Numbered from the stretch's first letter, positions 8,762 through 17,116 are shown. The stretch is 64,000 nucleotides of DNA from Pseudomonadota bacterium (GCA_018821785.1 JAHJLI010000131.1:45769-109768); one strand, 5' to 3'. Translations and numbers: made by a program. The notes: generated from the letters alone by a model not told the origin.

Positions 8762-8806
8762 CAATACTCCAACTTTCTCTCCCAGTCAATAGCACGGGAG
8801 GGGAGG

Positions 8807-8822
8807 GTGGGAAGTATCTACC
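8807..8822 (+). promoter_or_regulatory. Activator-site candidate, copy A
   Basis: GTGGGAAGTATCTACC. The core GGGAAGTATCTACCC (8809-8823) is a 15-bp near-perfect inverted repeat with one mismatch. The same motif occurs at 8841 and 9644. It lies upstream of the sigma-54 promoter at 8943. Confidence 0.5.
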
Positions 8823-8840
8823 CGGTTCGGGACGTGATAG

Positions 8841-8856
8841 GTGGGTAGTTTTTACC
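8841..8856 (+). promoter_or_regulatory. Activator-site candidate, copy B
   Basis: GTGGGTAGTTTTTACC, with GGTA-N5-TACC dyad symmetry. Its centre is 34 bp from that of copy A (about three helical turns) and about 106 bp upstream of the -12 element of the sigma-54 promoter, a normal distance for an NtrC-family enhancer. Confidence 0.5.
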
Positions 8857-8942
8857 TAGTCCTTTTGGAATTCACGATGGCATTTTTTGTGTCCGTATGA
8901 ATATCTCTAAATATATCAATACGTTAAATAAATAATTCAAAC

Positions 8943-8958
8943 TGGCATTGTGGTTGCT
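8943..8958 (+). promoter_or_regulatory. Sigma-54 (RpoN) promoter of the ZraP-like gene
   Basis: TGGCATTGTGGTTGCT matches TGGCAC-N5-TTGCW with the required GG-N10-GC spacing (-24 GG at 8944-8945, -12 GC at 8956-8957). Transcription should start near 8970, about 105 nt before the gene. E. coli zraP is also transcribed by sigma-54. Confidence 0.7.
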
Positions 8959-9074
8959 ATATCATTGGCAAAGGAAAGCGGTCGAAGCGGTCTGCAGGTG
9001 CGGTCCGATGTCGAACGTAACAGCGGTAAGCAAACTGTTCACAGGAACAGATAACCCACACAAGGAGAAGCAAA

Positions 9075-9518
9075 ATGAAAAAGCACATTATAGCAATTGT
9101 TCTGATAGCTGGACTGACCATGGCAAGCGCCGCATCGGCTAACCGGGGAAGAGGGGGACATGGCAATGGCGGTTACGGCAATTGCCCACAGATGCAGGGG
9201 CAGATGATGCAGCAGCTGGATCCGGCTACTAAGGAGAAAGTAAGCAAATTTTTTAAAGATAACCAAGCGCTGCATAAGCAGGTTGCCATGAAACAAGCAG
9301 AAAAACGAGCCATTATGCAAAGCGAAAAGCCTGATCCGCAAGCGGCGGCGAAAGTTGCCGGGGAACTTTTTGACCTGCGGACAGCCATGCATGACAAGGC
9401 TGAGGTTGCAGGCGTCTCCCAGTACCTCGGCCCCATGGGCGGTGGCAGGGGGGGGCGTGGTCACGGTTTTGGTTCAGGAACAGGGCCTGGTATGAACATG
9501 AACGCCCCACAGCAATAA
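9075..9518 (+). CDS. ZraP/Spy/CpxP-like periplasmic metal-stress protein
   Basis: 147 aa. Sec signal peptide about residues 1-22 (ending SAASAN), then a Gly/His/Arg-rich stretch with a single Cys (YGNCPQM), a helical region (about 50-115) with MMQQLDPATKEKVSKFFKDN and PDPQAAAKVAGELFDLRT typical of the LTxxQ/Metal_resist superfamily, and a Gly-rich tail with GHGFGSGTGPGMNMN. Family members are periplasmic chaperones or zinc-binding modulators induced by metal or envelope stress. AAGGAG precedes ATG 9075. A sigma-54 promoter and two activator-site candidates lie upstream, as in zraP systems, but no ZraSR-like pair is present in this window. Confidence 0.75.
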   Translation: MKKHIIAIVLIAGLTMASAASANRGRGGHGNGGYGNCPQMQGQMMQQLDPATKEKVSKFFKDNQALHKQVAMKQAEKRAIMQSEKPDPQAAAKVAGELFDLRTAMHDKAEVAGVSQYLGPMGGGRGGRGHGFGSGTGPGMNMNAPQQ

Positions 9519-9538
9519 TCTCTCTAAAAATTCCAGCT

Positions 9539-9609
9539 CCCCGCCTCGCCCGCACTCTTTCGCTGATGCTTCAAGGTCAACGAAAGCTGCAGGCGGGGTT
9601 TTTGTTTTT
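9539..9609 (+). terminator. Bipartite terminator after the ZraP-like gene
   Basis: Outer stem CCCCGCCT (9539-9546) with AGGCGGGG (9591-9598), inner stem CTTTCG (9557-9562) with CGAAAG (9581-9586), then a T-rich run TTTTTGTTTTT (9599-9609). Confidence 0.75.
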
Positions 9610-9643
9610 GTGACAGGGACGTGCTGTAATCTTCCTGTCAAAA

Positions 9644-9660
9644 GTGGGTGGTTTTTTACC
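9644..9660 (+). promoter_or_regulatory. Activator-site candidate, copy C
   Basis: GTGGGTGGTTTTTTACC, the same motif as 8841-8856 with one extra T and one A-to-G change. It lies just after the terminator of the ZraP-like gene and about 100 bp upstream of a weak sigma-54-like promoter at 9740, the same geometry as copy B. Confidence 0.45.
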
Positions 9661-9739
9661 GGTCGGCCACCCTGCTGACGTTAGAGAGCAGTAATCACCC
9701 CAGAAAGAACAAAAGCATCGTTGACCTTCCCATAATTTT

Positions 9740-9755
9740 CGGCTAGATGTGTGCA
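9740..9755 (+). promoter_or_regulatory. Degenerate sigma-54-like promoter of the ABC transporter operon
   Basis: CGGCTAGATGTGTGCA keeps GG-N10-GC (9741-9742 and 9753-9754) and CGGC/GTGCA in place of TGGC/TTGCA. On its own it is weak; the activator-site candidate at the expected upstream distance raises its likelihood. The rest of the gap 9519-9881 shows no other feature except an inverted repeat TGACAGG/CCTGTCA (9611-9617, 9634-9640). Confidence 0.35.
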
Positions 9756-9881
9756 AATCAAAATAGGAGTCGTCTTAGGGCAAAATCGCAGGATAATGCC
9801 CATGGCGTCGCACCCCTGGTAATCATTGTTCCAGGGGGAAAAGAGCATACATCGAGTTACTATTTCTGGGAGGGAATAAAG

Positions 9882-10844
9882 ATGAAAAAACTCTTAATAG
9901 CTGTATTACTCGGCACCTTTATCGGTTTTCAGGGGCTTGCTGCACAGGCTGCAACCATCTCGGTCAGTCAATTTGTCGAACACCCGGCACTCGATGCGGT
10001 TCTGCGCGGCATGCAGGACTACCTCAAGGAAAAGAAGGTCGATGTCACATACACGATCCACAATGCCCAGGCCAATATGGGTACGGCGACCCAGATAGCG
10101 CAGCAGATGATCGGTGAGAAGGCCGATCTGCTGGTAGCCATTGCCACCCCCAGCGCCCAGACCTGTGTGCAGGCCCTTGCTAAGGCACCGGCTGACCTCA
10201 AACGACCTTTTCTCTTTACCGCCGTAACCGATCCGGTAGCCGCCGGGCTGGTCAAGGATCTGCAGAAACCGGACATCGGAATCACCGGGGTGTCCGACCT
10301 CCTGCCGATCGAGGAACATCTGCGCATGGTTCTGGCCTATAAAAGCGACATAAAAAAACTCGGTCTTCTCTACAATGCAGGGGAGGCCAATTCAAAAGCG
10401 ACTATCGCGGCAATCAAGGAACTGAGCGCCAAGCTGGGTTTTGAGACAGTTGAGGCCACCGCCGGCAAGACCGCCGATGTACATCAGGCTGCCAAAAGTC
10501 TGGTGGGCAGGGTCGATGCAGTGTTTATTCCCACCGACAATACCATCGTCTCGGCTCTTGAGTCCGTGATAAAAGTGGGCGTGCAGAATAAGCTGCCGAT
10601 TTTTGCCGCCGACGTCGATTCGGTCAAAAGGGGTGCGGTGGCTGCCATGGGTTTTGATTATTATCAACATGGCAGGCAAACTGGGGCGATGGTCGAACGG
10701 ATTCTGAAAGGCGAGAAACCTGAAGCCATGCCTGTCGAGTTCCAGAAGGACCTGCAGCTCCATATCAATGTCGGCTACTCTCGGCAGATGGGGCTTGAGC
10801 CGCCTGCGGCAATGCTGAAAAAAGCAAGCCAGGTGTATGAATAA
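9882..10844 (+). CDS. ABC transporter substrate-binding protein (ABC_sub_bind / TrpX-like family)
   Basis: 320 aa. Signal peptide residues 1-23 (cleavage near AAQA/AT). The body has the COG2984 pattern: VEHPALDAVLRGMQDYL, QANMGTATQIAQQMIGEKADLLVAIATPSAQ, PFLFTAVTDPVAAGLV, and VDAVFIPTDNTIVSALESV. The family resembles periplasmic sugar-binding proteins; some members are tied to tryptophan (TrpX), others to unknown ligands. GGGAGGGAATAAAG precedes ATG 9882; an upstream in-frame extension to 9747 lacks a ribosome site and would bury the signal peptide. First gene of a three-gene operon with a 15-bp gap to the permease. The substrate cannot be read from the sequence. Confidence 0.88.
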   Translation: MKKLLIAVLLGTFIGFQGLAAQAATISVSQFVEHPALDAVLRGMQDYLKEKKVDVTYTIHNAQANMGTATQIAQQMIGEKADLLVAIATPSAQTCVQALAKAPADLKRPFLFTAVTDPVAAGLVKDLQKPDIGITGVSDLLPIEEHLRMVLAYKSDIKKLGLLYNAGEANSKATIAAIKELSAKLGFETVEATAGKTADVHQAAKSLVGRVDAVFIPTDNTIVSALESVIKVGVQNKLPIFAADVDSVKRGAVAAMGFDYYQHGRQTGAMVERILKGEKPEAMPVEFQKDLQLHINVGYSRQMGLEPPAAMLKKASQVYE

Positions 10845-10859
10845 CCGGCGGATGATAGT

Positions 10860-11747
10860 ATGACTTTGTATGCTGCGCTGGGAGCCGTCGAGCAGGGGAT
10901 GGTCTATGGCATAATGGTTATAGGCGTGTATCTTACCTTTCGGATCCTCGATTTTCCCGATCTTACCGTTGACGGCAGTCTCCCTCTTGGCGCCGCCATC
11001 TCGGCGGTCGCCATAACCAGCGGGGTCAATCCCTACCTGTCCCTGTTGTTGGCACTGGCTGGTGGCTTTATGGCCGGGATGGTGACGGCGGTTTTGAACA
11101 CTAAATTCAAAATCCTGCACCTGCTTGCCTCGATCCTTACCATGATTGCCCTGTATTCCATCAATATCCGTATCATGGCAGGACCGAATGTGGCACTTCT
11201 CGGTGTCAATACGGTTTTTGATGCGGTTACCCGCCTGGGGGTTCCGGCCCACTACGCCGGGCTGTTGATCTTTGGCACCTTTGCTGGTCTCGTTCTCGTT
11301 TTTATCATCTGGTTTATGGGGACGGAGCTCGGTCAGGCCATTCTTGCCACAGGCGATAATCCGCAAATGATAACCAGTCAGGGCGTCAATACCCACTGGG
11401 TGATCATCTTAGGCGTAGGTCTGTCCAATGGATTGGTGGCTCTCAGTGGGGCGTTGGTCGCCCAGAACCAGGGGGCGGCCGACGTCGGTATGGGGCTTGG
11501 AACCATCGTTGCCGGTCTTGCCTCGGTTATTATCGGCGAGACGGTGTTCGGCTGTCAGACCATGGCCAGGGCCTTTATCGCTGCCCTTTTGGGCTCGATC
11601 GTCTACCGTCTGGCTATTGCCCTGGCCCTCGGTCTTGAGTTTGGCCACTTCCGATTCAATCCCAGTGACCTCAATCTTATTACCGCCGTTCTGGTTATCG
11701 GCGCCCTGATAACCCCCAACCTCAAGAAGAGACTCATTGCCCGGTGA
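10860..11747 (+). CDS. ABC transporter permease (TrpY-like, COG4120 type)
   Basis: 295 aa polytopic inner-membrane protein with about eight hydrophobic helices. DFPDLTVDGSLPLGAA near residue 33 and GLSNGLVALSGALVAQNQG near 185 are typical of this family and of the branched-chain amino acid/ribose permease superfamily. The ATPase gene overlaps its stop by 4 nt (GTGA), so translation is coupled. It acts with the flanking binding protein and ATPase. Confidence 0.88.
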   Translation: MTLYAALGAVEQGMVYGIMVIGVYLTFRILDFPDLTVDGSLPLGAAISAVAITSGVNPYLSLLLALAGGFMAGMVTAVLNTKFKILHLLASILTMIALYSINIRIMAGPNVALLGVNTVFDAVTRLGVPAHYAGLLIFGTFAGLVLVFIIWFMGTELGQAILATGDNPQMITSQGVNTHWVIILGVGLSNGLVALSGALVAQNQGAADVGMGLGTIVAGLASVIIGETVFGCQTMARAFIAALLGSIVYRLAIALALGLEFGHFRFNPSDLNLITAVLVIGALITPNLKKRLIAR

Positions 11748-12538
11748 TTAGACTCGAAAACGTCATAAAATATTTTCATAAGGGCAGCGTCAACGAGGTC
11801 TTCGCCCTGAATAACATCAATCTCAAACTTGATGAGGGCGACTTCGTGACGGTCATCGGTTCCAACGGGGCCGGTAAGTCGACTTTGCAGAACTGTATCG
11901 CCGGTGGTTTTTTCCCCGATTCCGGTAAAATTTCCATTGCCGGCCAGGATGTTACCGCCTGGCCTGAGTATAAAAGGGCAGCACTTATTTCCCGGGTCTT
12001 TCAAAATCCTCTGCTTGGTACTTGCCCGTCCGCCACCATTGAGCAGAACATGGCAATCGCCAGCCTGCGGGGCAAGCGGCGAGGCCTGGCCCGCGGTGTC
12101 AAGGCTCGGGATCGGGACCGCTTTCGCAACGAACTACAGCAGTTTGGCCTGGGGCTTGAGAATCGTCTGCTCGACAAGGTCGGGCTGCTTTCTGGCGGTC
12201 AGCGTCAGGCCCTGACCATGCTTATGGCGACGATGATAAAGCCTGAGGTACTTCTCCTTGATGAACACGTTGCCGCCCTTGATCCGAAAACAGCCGGCCA
12301 GATCCTTGGTCTTACACAGGAAATCGTCAAGGGGCGCAAACTCACCACCCTGATGATCACCCATAACATGAAGCATGCCATCAGTTTCGGCAACCGGCTT
12401 CTCATGCTGCATCAAGGCCGAATTCTCCTTGACCTGCAGGGCAGAGAAAAGGAAAATCTGACCGTCAAGGATCTGCTCGAGCATTTCTACAGAGCACAGG
12501 GGGAAGAGTTGGCGATGGATTCCCTCTTGTTGAGTTGA
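11744..12538 (+). CDS. ABC transporter ATP-binding protein (TrpZ-like, COG1101 type)
   Basis: 264 aa. Walker A GSNGAGKST (residues 39-47), Q-loop VFQNPLLG, signature LSGGQRQALTM, Walker B LLLDEH and H-loop ITHNMKHA are all intact. GTG start at 11744 overlaps the permease stop. Last gene of the operon; the convergent UspA gene begins 3 bp beyond its stop with no clear terminator. Confidence 0.92.
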   Translation: MIRLENVIKYFHKGSVNEVFALNNINLKLDEGDFVTVIGSNGAGKSTLQNCIAGGFFPDSGKISIAGQDVTAWPEYKRAALISRVFQNPLLGTCPSATIEQNMAIASLRGKRRGLARGVKARDRDRFRNELQQFGLGLENRLLDKVGLLSGGQRQALTMLMATMIKPEVLLLDEHVAALDPKTAGQILGLTQEIVKGRKLTTLMITHNMKHAISFGNRLLMLHQGRILLDLQGREKENLTVKDLLEHFYRAQGEELAMDSLLLS

Positions 12539-12541
12539 GTT

Positions 12542-13441
12542 TTAAGGGCAGCACCACAACGCGGTTTTCTCAATTTTATTGATCAGTTTGGCCGTGGTAC
12601 CGCCCGCCAGGATATAATCCTTCAGCAAGCCTTTTTCCTGGCTGCCGTGCATGCCCAGGGCAACCGCGGAGTAGCCGCCCTTCTCGCCTTCACTCTGAAT
12701 CGCCCCGGCGACCGATATCCCCCAGGTGCTGTAAAGGCGGATACGCTCGTCGCCGATATTGTGGCCGTGCAGGATTTTCTCGGCCCTGGCGAAGATTTCA
12801 GTCGATTCGCGGCTTATGCCATTATTCACATGAAAAAGGGTAATGCTGTGCCGGCTTTCGCTGGAAAGAATAAAGCCGACATGGTCAACTGCTCGGCAGG
12901 AGTTGTCTGAGCCGTCGACCCCGACCAGGACGTTTTTTCTCCCTGTTTCGGATTCAGGGCAGATCCACAGCGGCACGTCGCAGCAGCTGTCACGGATCAT
13001 GGTTTGGGCCACTTCCTCCGCCGGTCTCTCGAACATCCATTGCAGCGTGTAAGATGCCCGCCTGCCGAGGACGATGGCGTCATAATAGCCTTGTGAGCCC
13101 TCGGTCAGGATGTCTTTCACCTTGCCGTATCGTTCGACCGCCGTTTTGGTGATTGTCCTGTCGATGGAAAAATTCTCCCGGCCAAGGAGTTCCTGAGCCT
13201 TGTCAAGTGATCTTTTAGGTCCACCGGTGAGCTCGCACCCAGTTTTTTCTTCGGGGGTCTGCCACATCTCGGTCAAGGATTTTGTCATATTATCACAGTC
13301 AAGTCTGCAGATATGCAGGAGGGTAACGAGATGTTCCGACAGGTCGTTGAAGAAAGAACAGACAAACCGCACACCGAAGAGGTTGTCGGCGTCGCTGCTG
13401 ATGGTGACAAGAAGATGTTTATTCATAGGGGCAGGAATCAT
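12542..13441 (-). CDS. Universal stress protein, two UspA domains
   Basis: 299 aa cytoplasmic protein. First Usp domain about 7-160 is degenerate (LLVTISSDADNLFG, YDAIVLGRRASY). The second, about 168-299, has VLVGVDGSDNSCRAVDHV and YSAVALGMHGSQEKGLLKDYILAGGTTAKLI, close to the G-x2-G-x9-G-S/T nucleotide-binding signature. Tandem Usp proteins are general stress and starvation factors. Start uncertain: ATG 13441 and ATG 13426 both lack a good ribosome site. It is convergent with the ABC operon. Confidence 0.85.
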   Translation of the reverse strand: MIPAPMNKHLLVTISSDADNLFGVRFVCSFFNDLSEHLVTLLHICRLDCDNMTKSLTEMWQTPEEKTGCELTGGPKRSLDKAQELLGRENFSIDRTITKTAVERYGKVKDILTEGSQGYYDAIVLGRRASYTLQWMFERPAEEVAQTMIRDSCCDVPLWICPESETGRKNVLVGVDGSDNSCRAVDHVGFILSSESRHSITLFHVNNGISRESTEIFARAEKILHGHNIGDERIRLYSTWGISVAGAIQSEGEKGGYSAVALGMHGSQEKGLLKDYILAGGTTAKLINKIEKTALWCCP

Positions 13442-13604
13442 GTTTGTTGAGTGTTATGCAGAAGTCTCTTAGCTGTTCCTCAAGAAAATAATACGCTTTG
13501 CCGACCTTGCAATAGGGTGATGAGAACATGACATTGCCCTATGATGCATTACTTTTCTTTTGAAATGAGGGGCGGCGGGGGCACCCCTCGGGAGGGTGGA
13601 TAAG

Positions 13605-14648
13605 ATGAAAAAAATAAAACGTCTGACAGGGCTTTATATGGGGATTTTAACACTTTTTCTGGGAAGCTGTGCAAGCCCGCATCAATGGCCGGTGTCAGAT
13701 CATTTCGACGGACAAAAGTTTTTCAATCCCGGCAGGCCGATGCATAAGAGTTTCGGCTCCCTTCTCAAGTGGCGGATGACCTCCGATCGGCAATTTTGGC
13801 CGGAATACAGCCTTATCCCCACCTATGACCGCCCACCCAAAAGAGTCGAGGGCAACCAGTTACGGGTCTCCTGGATTGGTCATGCCACAGTTCTTATCCA
13901 GACCCAGGGGCTGAACATCCTCACCGATCCCGTCTGGGCCGAGAGAGCAAGTCCGGTGGCCTGGGCCGGGCCGCGCCGCGTTCATCCGCCTGGCATTGCA
14001 TTTAAGGATCTGCCGCCCATCGATGTGGTGCTGGTCAGCCATAATCATTACGACCACCTTGATTTATCGACTCTGGCTAGGCTCTGGCAACATTCACGGC
14101 CAAGGATCATTGTGCCGCTTGGCAATGAGGAGCTTCTTGCAGGCCTTGATCCGCCCGTTGTTGCCGAGGCCTATGACTGGGGGGAAAAGGTTGCGATGAG
14201 CGATGAGCTTGCTGTTCATCTTGATCCCATGCATCACTGGTCGGCACGCGGAATTTTTGATCGCAATAAAGCGCTGTGGGCGGCATTCACCATCACTACG
14301 CCGGGCGGAAATATCTATTTCGTAGGCGACAGCGGTTACGGCAATGGCGACTATTTTCGTGCGGCTAAAGACAAGTATAAGCAGTTCCGGTTGGCGATCT
14401 TGCCCATTGGCGATTACGATCCCCGCTGGTTTATGGCTTACGGGCATATGGCGCCGGAAGAATGTCTGCAGGCTTTTGAAGATCTCGGTCGTCCAGTTGT
14501 TCTTCCCATCCATTACGGCACTTTTCCCCTTGCCGACACCGGCTATAACCAGCCTTTGGTCGATCTGCGCAGAGCGATGGCTGGAAAGGAGGCGGCAAAA
14601 GAGCGTGTCATATCGATGTCAATGGGCGAAAGCAGGATGATTCCCTGA
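13605..14648 (+). CDS. MBL-fold hydrolase lipoprotein (NAPE-PLD / UlaG-like)
   Basis: 347 aa. Signal peptide with a lipobox LFLGSC (Cys22), so probably an envelope lipoprotein. The metallo-beta-lactamase fold shows RVSWIGHATVLIQ, the metal motif SHNHYDHLDLSTL, WSARGIFDRNKALWAAF, GDSGYGNGDYF and PIGDYDPRWFMAYGHMAPEE. These match the family of bacterial NAPE-hydrolysing phospholipase D-like and UlaG-like enzymes; the substrate may be a phospholipid, but this is inferred from the family. GGGAGGG 8 nt upstream supports ATG 13605 over an in-frame GTG at 13596. It stands alone. Confidence 0.85.
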   Translation: MKKIKRLTGLYMGILTLFLGSCASPHQWPVSDHFDGQKFFNPGRPMHKSFGSLLKWRMTSDRQFWPEYSLIPTYDRPPKRVEGNQLRVSWIGHATVLIQTQGLNILTDPVWAERASPVAWAGPRRVHPPGIAFKDLPPIDVVLVSHNHYDHLDLSTLARLWQHSRPRIIVPLGNEELLAGLDPPVVAEAYDWGEKVAMSDELAVHLDPMHHWSARGIFDRNKALWAAFTITTPGGNIYFVGDSGYGNGDYFRAAKDKYKQFRLAILPIGDYDPRWFMAYGHMAPEECLQAFEDLGRPVVLPIHYGTFPLADTGYNQPLVDLRRAMAGKEAAKERVISMSMGESRMIP

Positions 14649-14701
14649 TGACTGTCTTCGCTGCAGCATAGGCCGGCAAAAAATGGTTGCGACCCCATTG
14701 T

Positions 14702-15685
14702 CTAATCCATTAGGAGTTCATGCCAGGAAATCGCCGAAAAAGCTGCATGGAGCATGTGGTCGTCTTCTGTCAGGCGGATTTCAAGGTTGGAAAAGGTCTT
14801 TTGCGCCAGGGGAATTACCTTAACAGGCGGGGTGACAGTATCATTGTTGCCGATGATGAGGATGGTGGGGACCTGCAGTTTGTTCTTTGGCAAGTGGTAT
14901 TCACCAAAGTTCAGGGCTGGAGCGAGGAGAATAAGACGGCCCACCTTGTCAGGAAATTCTGTAGCGTAACAGGTTGCCATTAAGCCGCCAAAACTCGAAC
15001 CGATAAAAATAGGGCTGGTCAGGCCCTGGCACAGGTTGGTGAGCTGCCGCAGCCTGTCGGCAAGTGTCCCGTGGAAGTCCGGACAGTGGATGTGGGGAAA
15101 GTGTTCGGCAAAAAATTGACCCTTGGTCCCTTGCCCTGAAGAGTCGAGACCGTGCAGGAAAAAGATGTCGCTCTCGGGGGCAGTTTGATGTTTCTGTAGT
15201 TTGCAGAGTATTTCTACACCATCCGGAGTCATTGGCTCCTTGTCTTTTAAACGGAGAGCTTCGGCAACGGAGATGAATCTGCCGCCAGCCACCTCCGACT
15301 CCTGAAGGCTAAAGGGACCATTGTGGCGACAGATGAAGATGCGGCCCCATACCCGGTTGTCACCATCTTCATAGTAATGGTCAAAGAGAAATCGGAGCGG
15401 CACATCGCTTACCCCCAGTTCTTCTGCGAGTTCACGGGTGGCCGATTCTTCATAGGATTCATCGACCAGCACCACTCCGCCGGCGGCAACATCCCAGAAC
15501 CCTGGGTATATATCTTTGCTTTCGGTCCTTTTCTGCAAAAAAATCTCATCTTTCTCATTAAAAACCAGAATGTAGCTCGCTCGGTGGGTCAGACCGTCTG
15601 CTCGCATGATGGAGCGCAACTGGTGGCCGATTATTCTGTTGTGGCGATTGACTATCTGGATGATCTCATCGTATTTGGTTGGCAT
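14702..15685 (-). CDS. Nudix hydrolase fused to an alpha/beta hydrolase
   Basis: 327 aa. Residues about 1-170 are a Nudix domain of the YfcD/IDI-like type, with HRASYILVFNE, LQKRTESKDIYPGFWDVAAG and a full Nudix box (G-x5-E-x7-RELAEELGV). Residues about 175-327 are a small serine hydrolase of the YqiA/UPF0227-like type: FFLHGLDSSGQGTKG, nucleophile elbow GSSFGG, acid Asp in IIGNNDTVTPP and terminal His in EDDHMLHAAF. Both active sites look intact. The fusion suggests two steps on one substrate, but the reaction is not known. Start ATG 15685. It is divergent from the gene at 15817. Confidence 0.8.
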   Translation of the reverse strand: MPTKYDEIIQIVNRHNRIIGHQLRSIMRADGLTHRASYILVFNEKDEIFLQKRTESKDIYPGFWDVAAGGVVLVDESYEESATRELAEELGVSDVPLRFLFDHYYEDGDNRVWGRIFICRHNGPFSLQESEVAGGRFISVAEALRLKDKEPMTPDGVEILCKLQKHQTAPESDIFFLHGLDSSGQGTKGQFFAEHFPHIHCPDFHGTLADRLRQLTNLCQGLTSPIFIGSSFGGLMATCYATEFPDKVGRLILLAPALNFGEYHLPKNKLQVPTILIIGNNDTVTPPVKVIPLAQKTFSNLEIRLTEDDHMLHAAFSAISWHELLMD

Positions 15686-15816
15686 GGTTTCCTTTAAAGG
15701 TTTATCTCTTGTCTGAAAGTGGTAATATTGGAAGACAACAAGTTGATATCGAAATATTACTATTTATTAGTTGCAAGTGCTAGTAATGATACATGGCCGG
15801 ACCATTGGAGTGGGGC

Positions 15817-16404
15817 ATGAAAGAGAAAACGACACCTTTTTTTCATTTACAATATTCCGAGGAAACTACCGCCGATCTGCGCGGCAGGCAGTCGGTGCGG
15901 ACGACCTTCAAGCTGTCGGAGAGGTCCATTGGTGCCCTCAGCATTCTTGCCGGCCAGCTGGGTATAAAACAAAAGTCACTTTTCGACCATCTTATAGAAG
16001 ATACCAAGGCCTTGAGGATGATCGCCAGCGAATTTGTAAATGTTGGCCAGGCCACCCAGCGGGTGGCGAAAACCTATGTAATATCGAGAAAAACCCTCGA
16101 AAGCCTGGAAAGAGTCTCCGAGCAGTACAATACACCGCGGGATGCCTTGGTAGAGTATTCTATAGAACGGATACTTCCTCTTTTGGTTCGCGAGAAGGAA
16201 AAACATGCCAAGCGGAAAATGTTGGTGGAGGAACTTCAGGAATATTTGCGTCTGGGCACCGCAATTCTAGATAGGGCGGAAAATGACCTTGGCCCGGATG
16301 ACCCGGTTTCTCTCGAGATCTTCAACATGATGCGGTCGGTGAACACATGCTGCCGGGAGCTTGAGCAGTGTGTGGTACGGGGTAGTAAAATCGAGAATTT
16401 TTAG
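15817..16404 (+). CDS. Hypothetical protein with two ribbon-helix-helix-like segments
   Basis: 195 aa, no known family recognised. Residues about 25-60 (SVRTTFKLSERSIGALSILA) and about 85-120 (VAKTYVISRKTLESLERVSE) each have the strand-helix-helix look of RHH DNA-binding units, as if duplicated; the C-terminal third is a charged helix pair with two adjacent Cys (NTCCRELEQC). ATG 15817 has GGAG 6 nt upstream and is preferred over 15793. A transcription or plasmid-partition-like regulator is possible but unproven. Confidence 0.55.
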   Translation: MKEKTTPFFHLQYSEETTADLRGRQSVRTTFKLSERSIGALSILAGQLGIKQKSLFDHLIEDTKALRMIASEFVNVGQATQRVAKTYVISRKTLESLERVSEQYNTPRDALVEYSIERILPLLVREKEKHAKRKMLVEELQEYLRLGTAILDRAENDLGPDDPVSLEIFNMMRSVNTCCRELEQCVVRGSKIENF

Positions 16405-16472
16405 TGCCTTACTCCTTAAAAGCTGTTATAAAAACATGAAAATGAGTTTGGGAGAACATTGGTGACCAAAAC

Positions 16473-16544
16473 ACTACCAAGGCACTTATCCCCTCTGCAG
16501 TGGGAGGGGATTATATCCCTTGGGTTGCGGGCTTTCTGCCCGCA
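16473..16544 (+). repeat. Dispersed hairpin element, copy 2
   Basis: Head ACTACCAAGGCACTTAT, then hairpin 1 ATCCCCTC...GGGAGGGGAT (about 16488-16512), TATA, and hairpin 2 TGCGGGC-TTTCT-GCCCGCA (16526-16544, perfect 7-bp stem). It ends 17 nt before the ATG of the gene at 16562. It has the same order of parts as the copies before surA and prc. Confidence 0.5.
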
Positions 16545-16561
16545 TTAGCAGGTCTGCAGCT

Positions 16562-17116
16562 ATGATCAATCCTTTTACTGCCCAGGCAGAGATAAGCCGG
16601 ATTCAGCAGGATGTTTTGCGCCCACTTTATACCATGTATTCCGGTCAGGAGGCGGCACCTCACGCATGGCTTTTGGCCGAAACCGGGCGGGCAATAGCTG
16701 GCCACCGCCACTATATTGAGGAGGTGTGCGGCAGTCGGCTGGTGTCGATTGTTTTCAAGATTATCAAATTTCTAGGTGGAGCAGAGCAATTGACTGCTGA
16801 GGATTTTGCCAGATTTACATCCTATGTCAATGACGGCGGCATTCAGGCCATGATAACTATGCTCTTGGCGATCGACAAGGAAAACACCTTTGTCGAAGAA
16901 TTGCAGCGTTTGCCGGATCATGTCCGGACCAACGCCGCCCCGATGCTTGCAAAAGCGAAAAGCCTGCATACTGATTTCATAACCGGTTTTTTTCAAGAAA
17001 CATTTGGGTCGGTGGATGACACCCCGGCAAAGCTTCGTGATAACTTTGTCAGGTCTCGGGAGTTTATTAGCCGACTGGTGCAGCTGGCCACCACCCATCA
17101 GGAAAAAGGTGTTTGA
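16562..17116 (+). CDS. Hypothetical protein, helical, soluble
   Basis: 184 aa, no family recognised. Predicted all-helical, without signal peptide or membrane segment. It has HRHYIEEVCGSRL and a C-terminal LRDNFVRSREFISRLVQLA. An in-frame upstream start at 16520 would run through the hairpin of the dispersed element, so ATG 16562 is chosen although no clear Shine-Dalgarno precedes it. It is flanked by other genes of unknown role and followed by cti after a 140-bp gap. Confidence 0.5.
   Translation: MINPFTAQAEISRIQQDVLRPLYTMYSGQEAAPHAWLLAETGRAIAGHRHYIEEVCGSRLVSIVFKIIKFLGGAEQLTAEDFARFTSYVNDGGIQAMITMLLAIDKENTFVEELQRLPDHVRTNAAPMLAKAKSLHTDFITGFFQETFGSVDDTPAKLRDNFVRSREFISRLVQLATTHQEKGV

Noticed and set aside
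10392..11396. 334-codon frame antisense to the ABC permease
   Set aside because: It lies wholly opposite two well-supported transporter genes, with atypical composition and no family resemblance.
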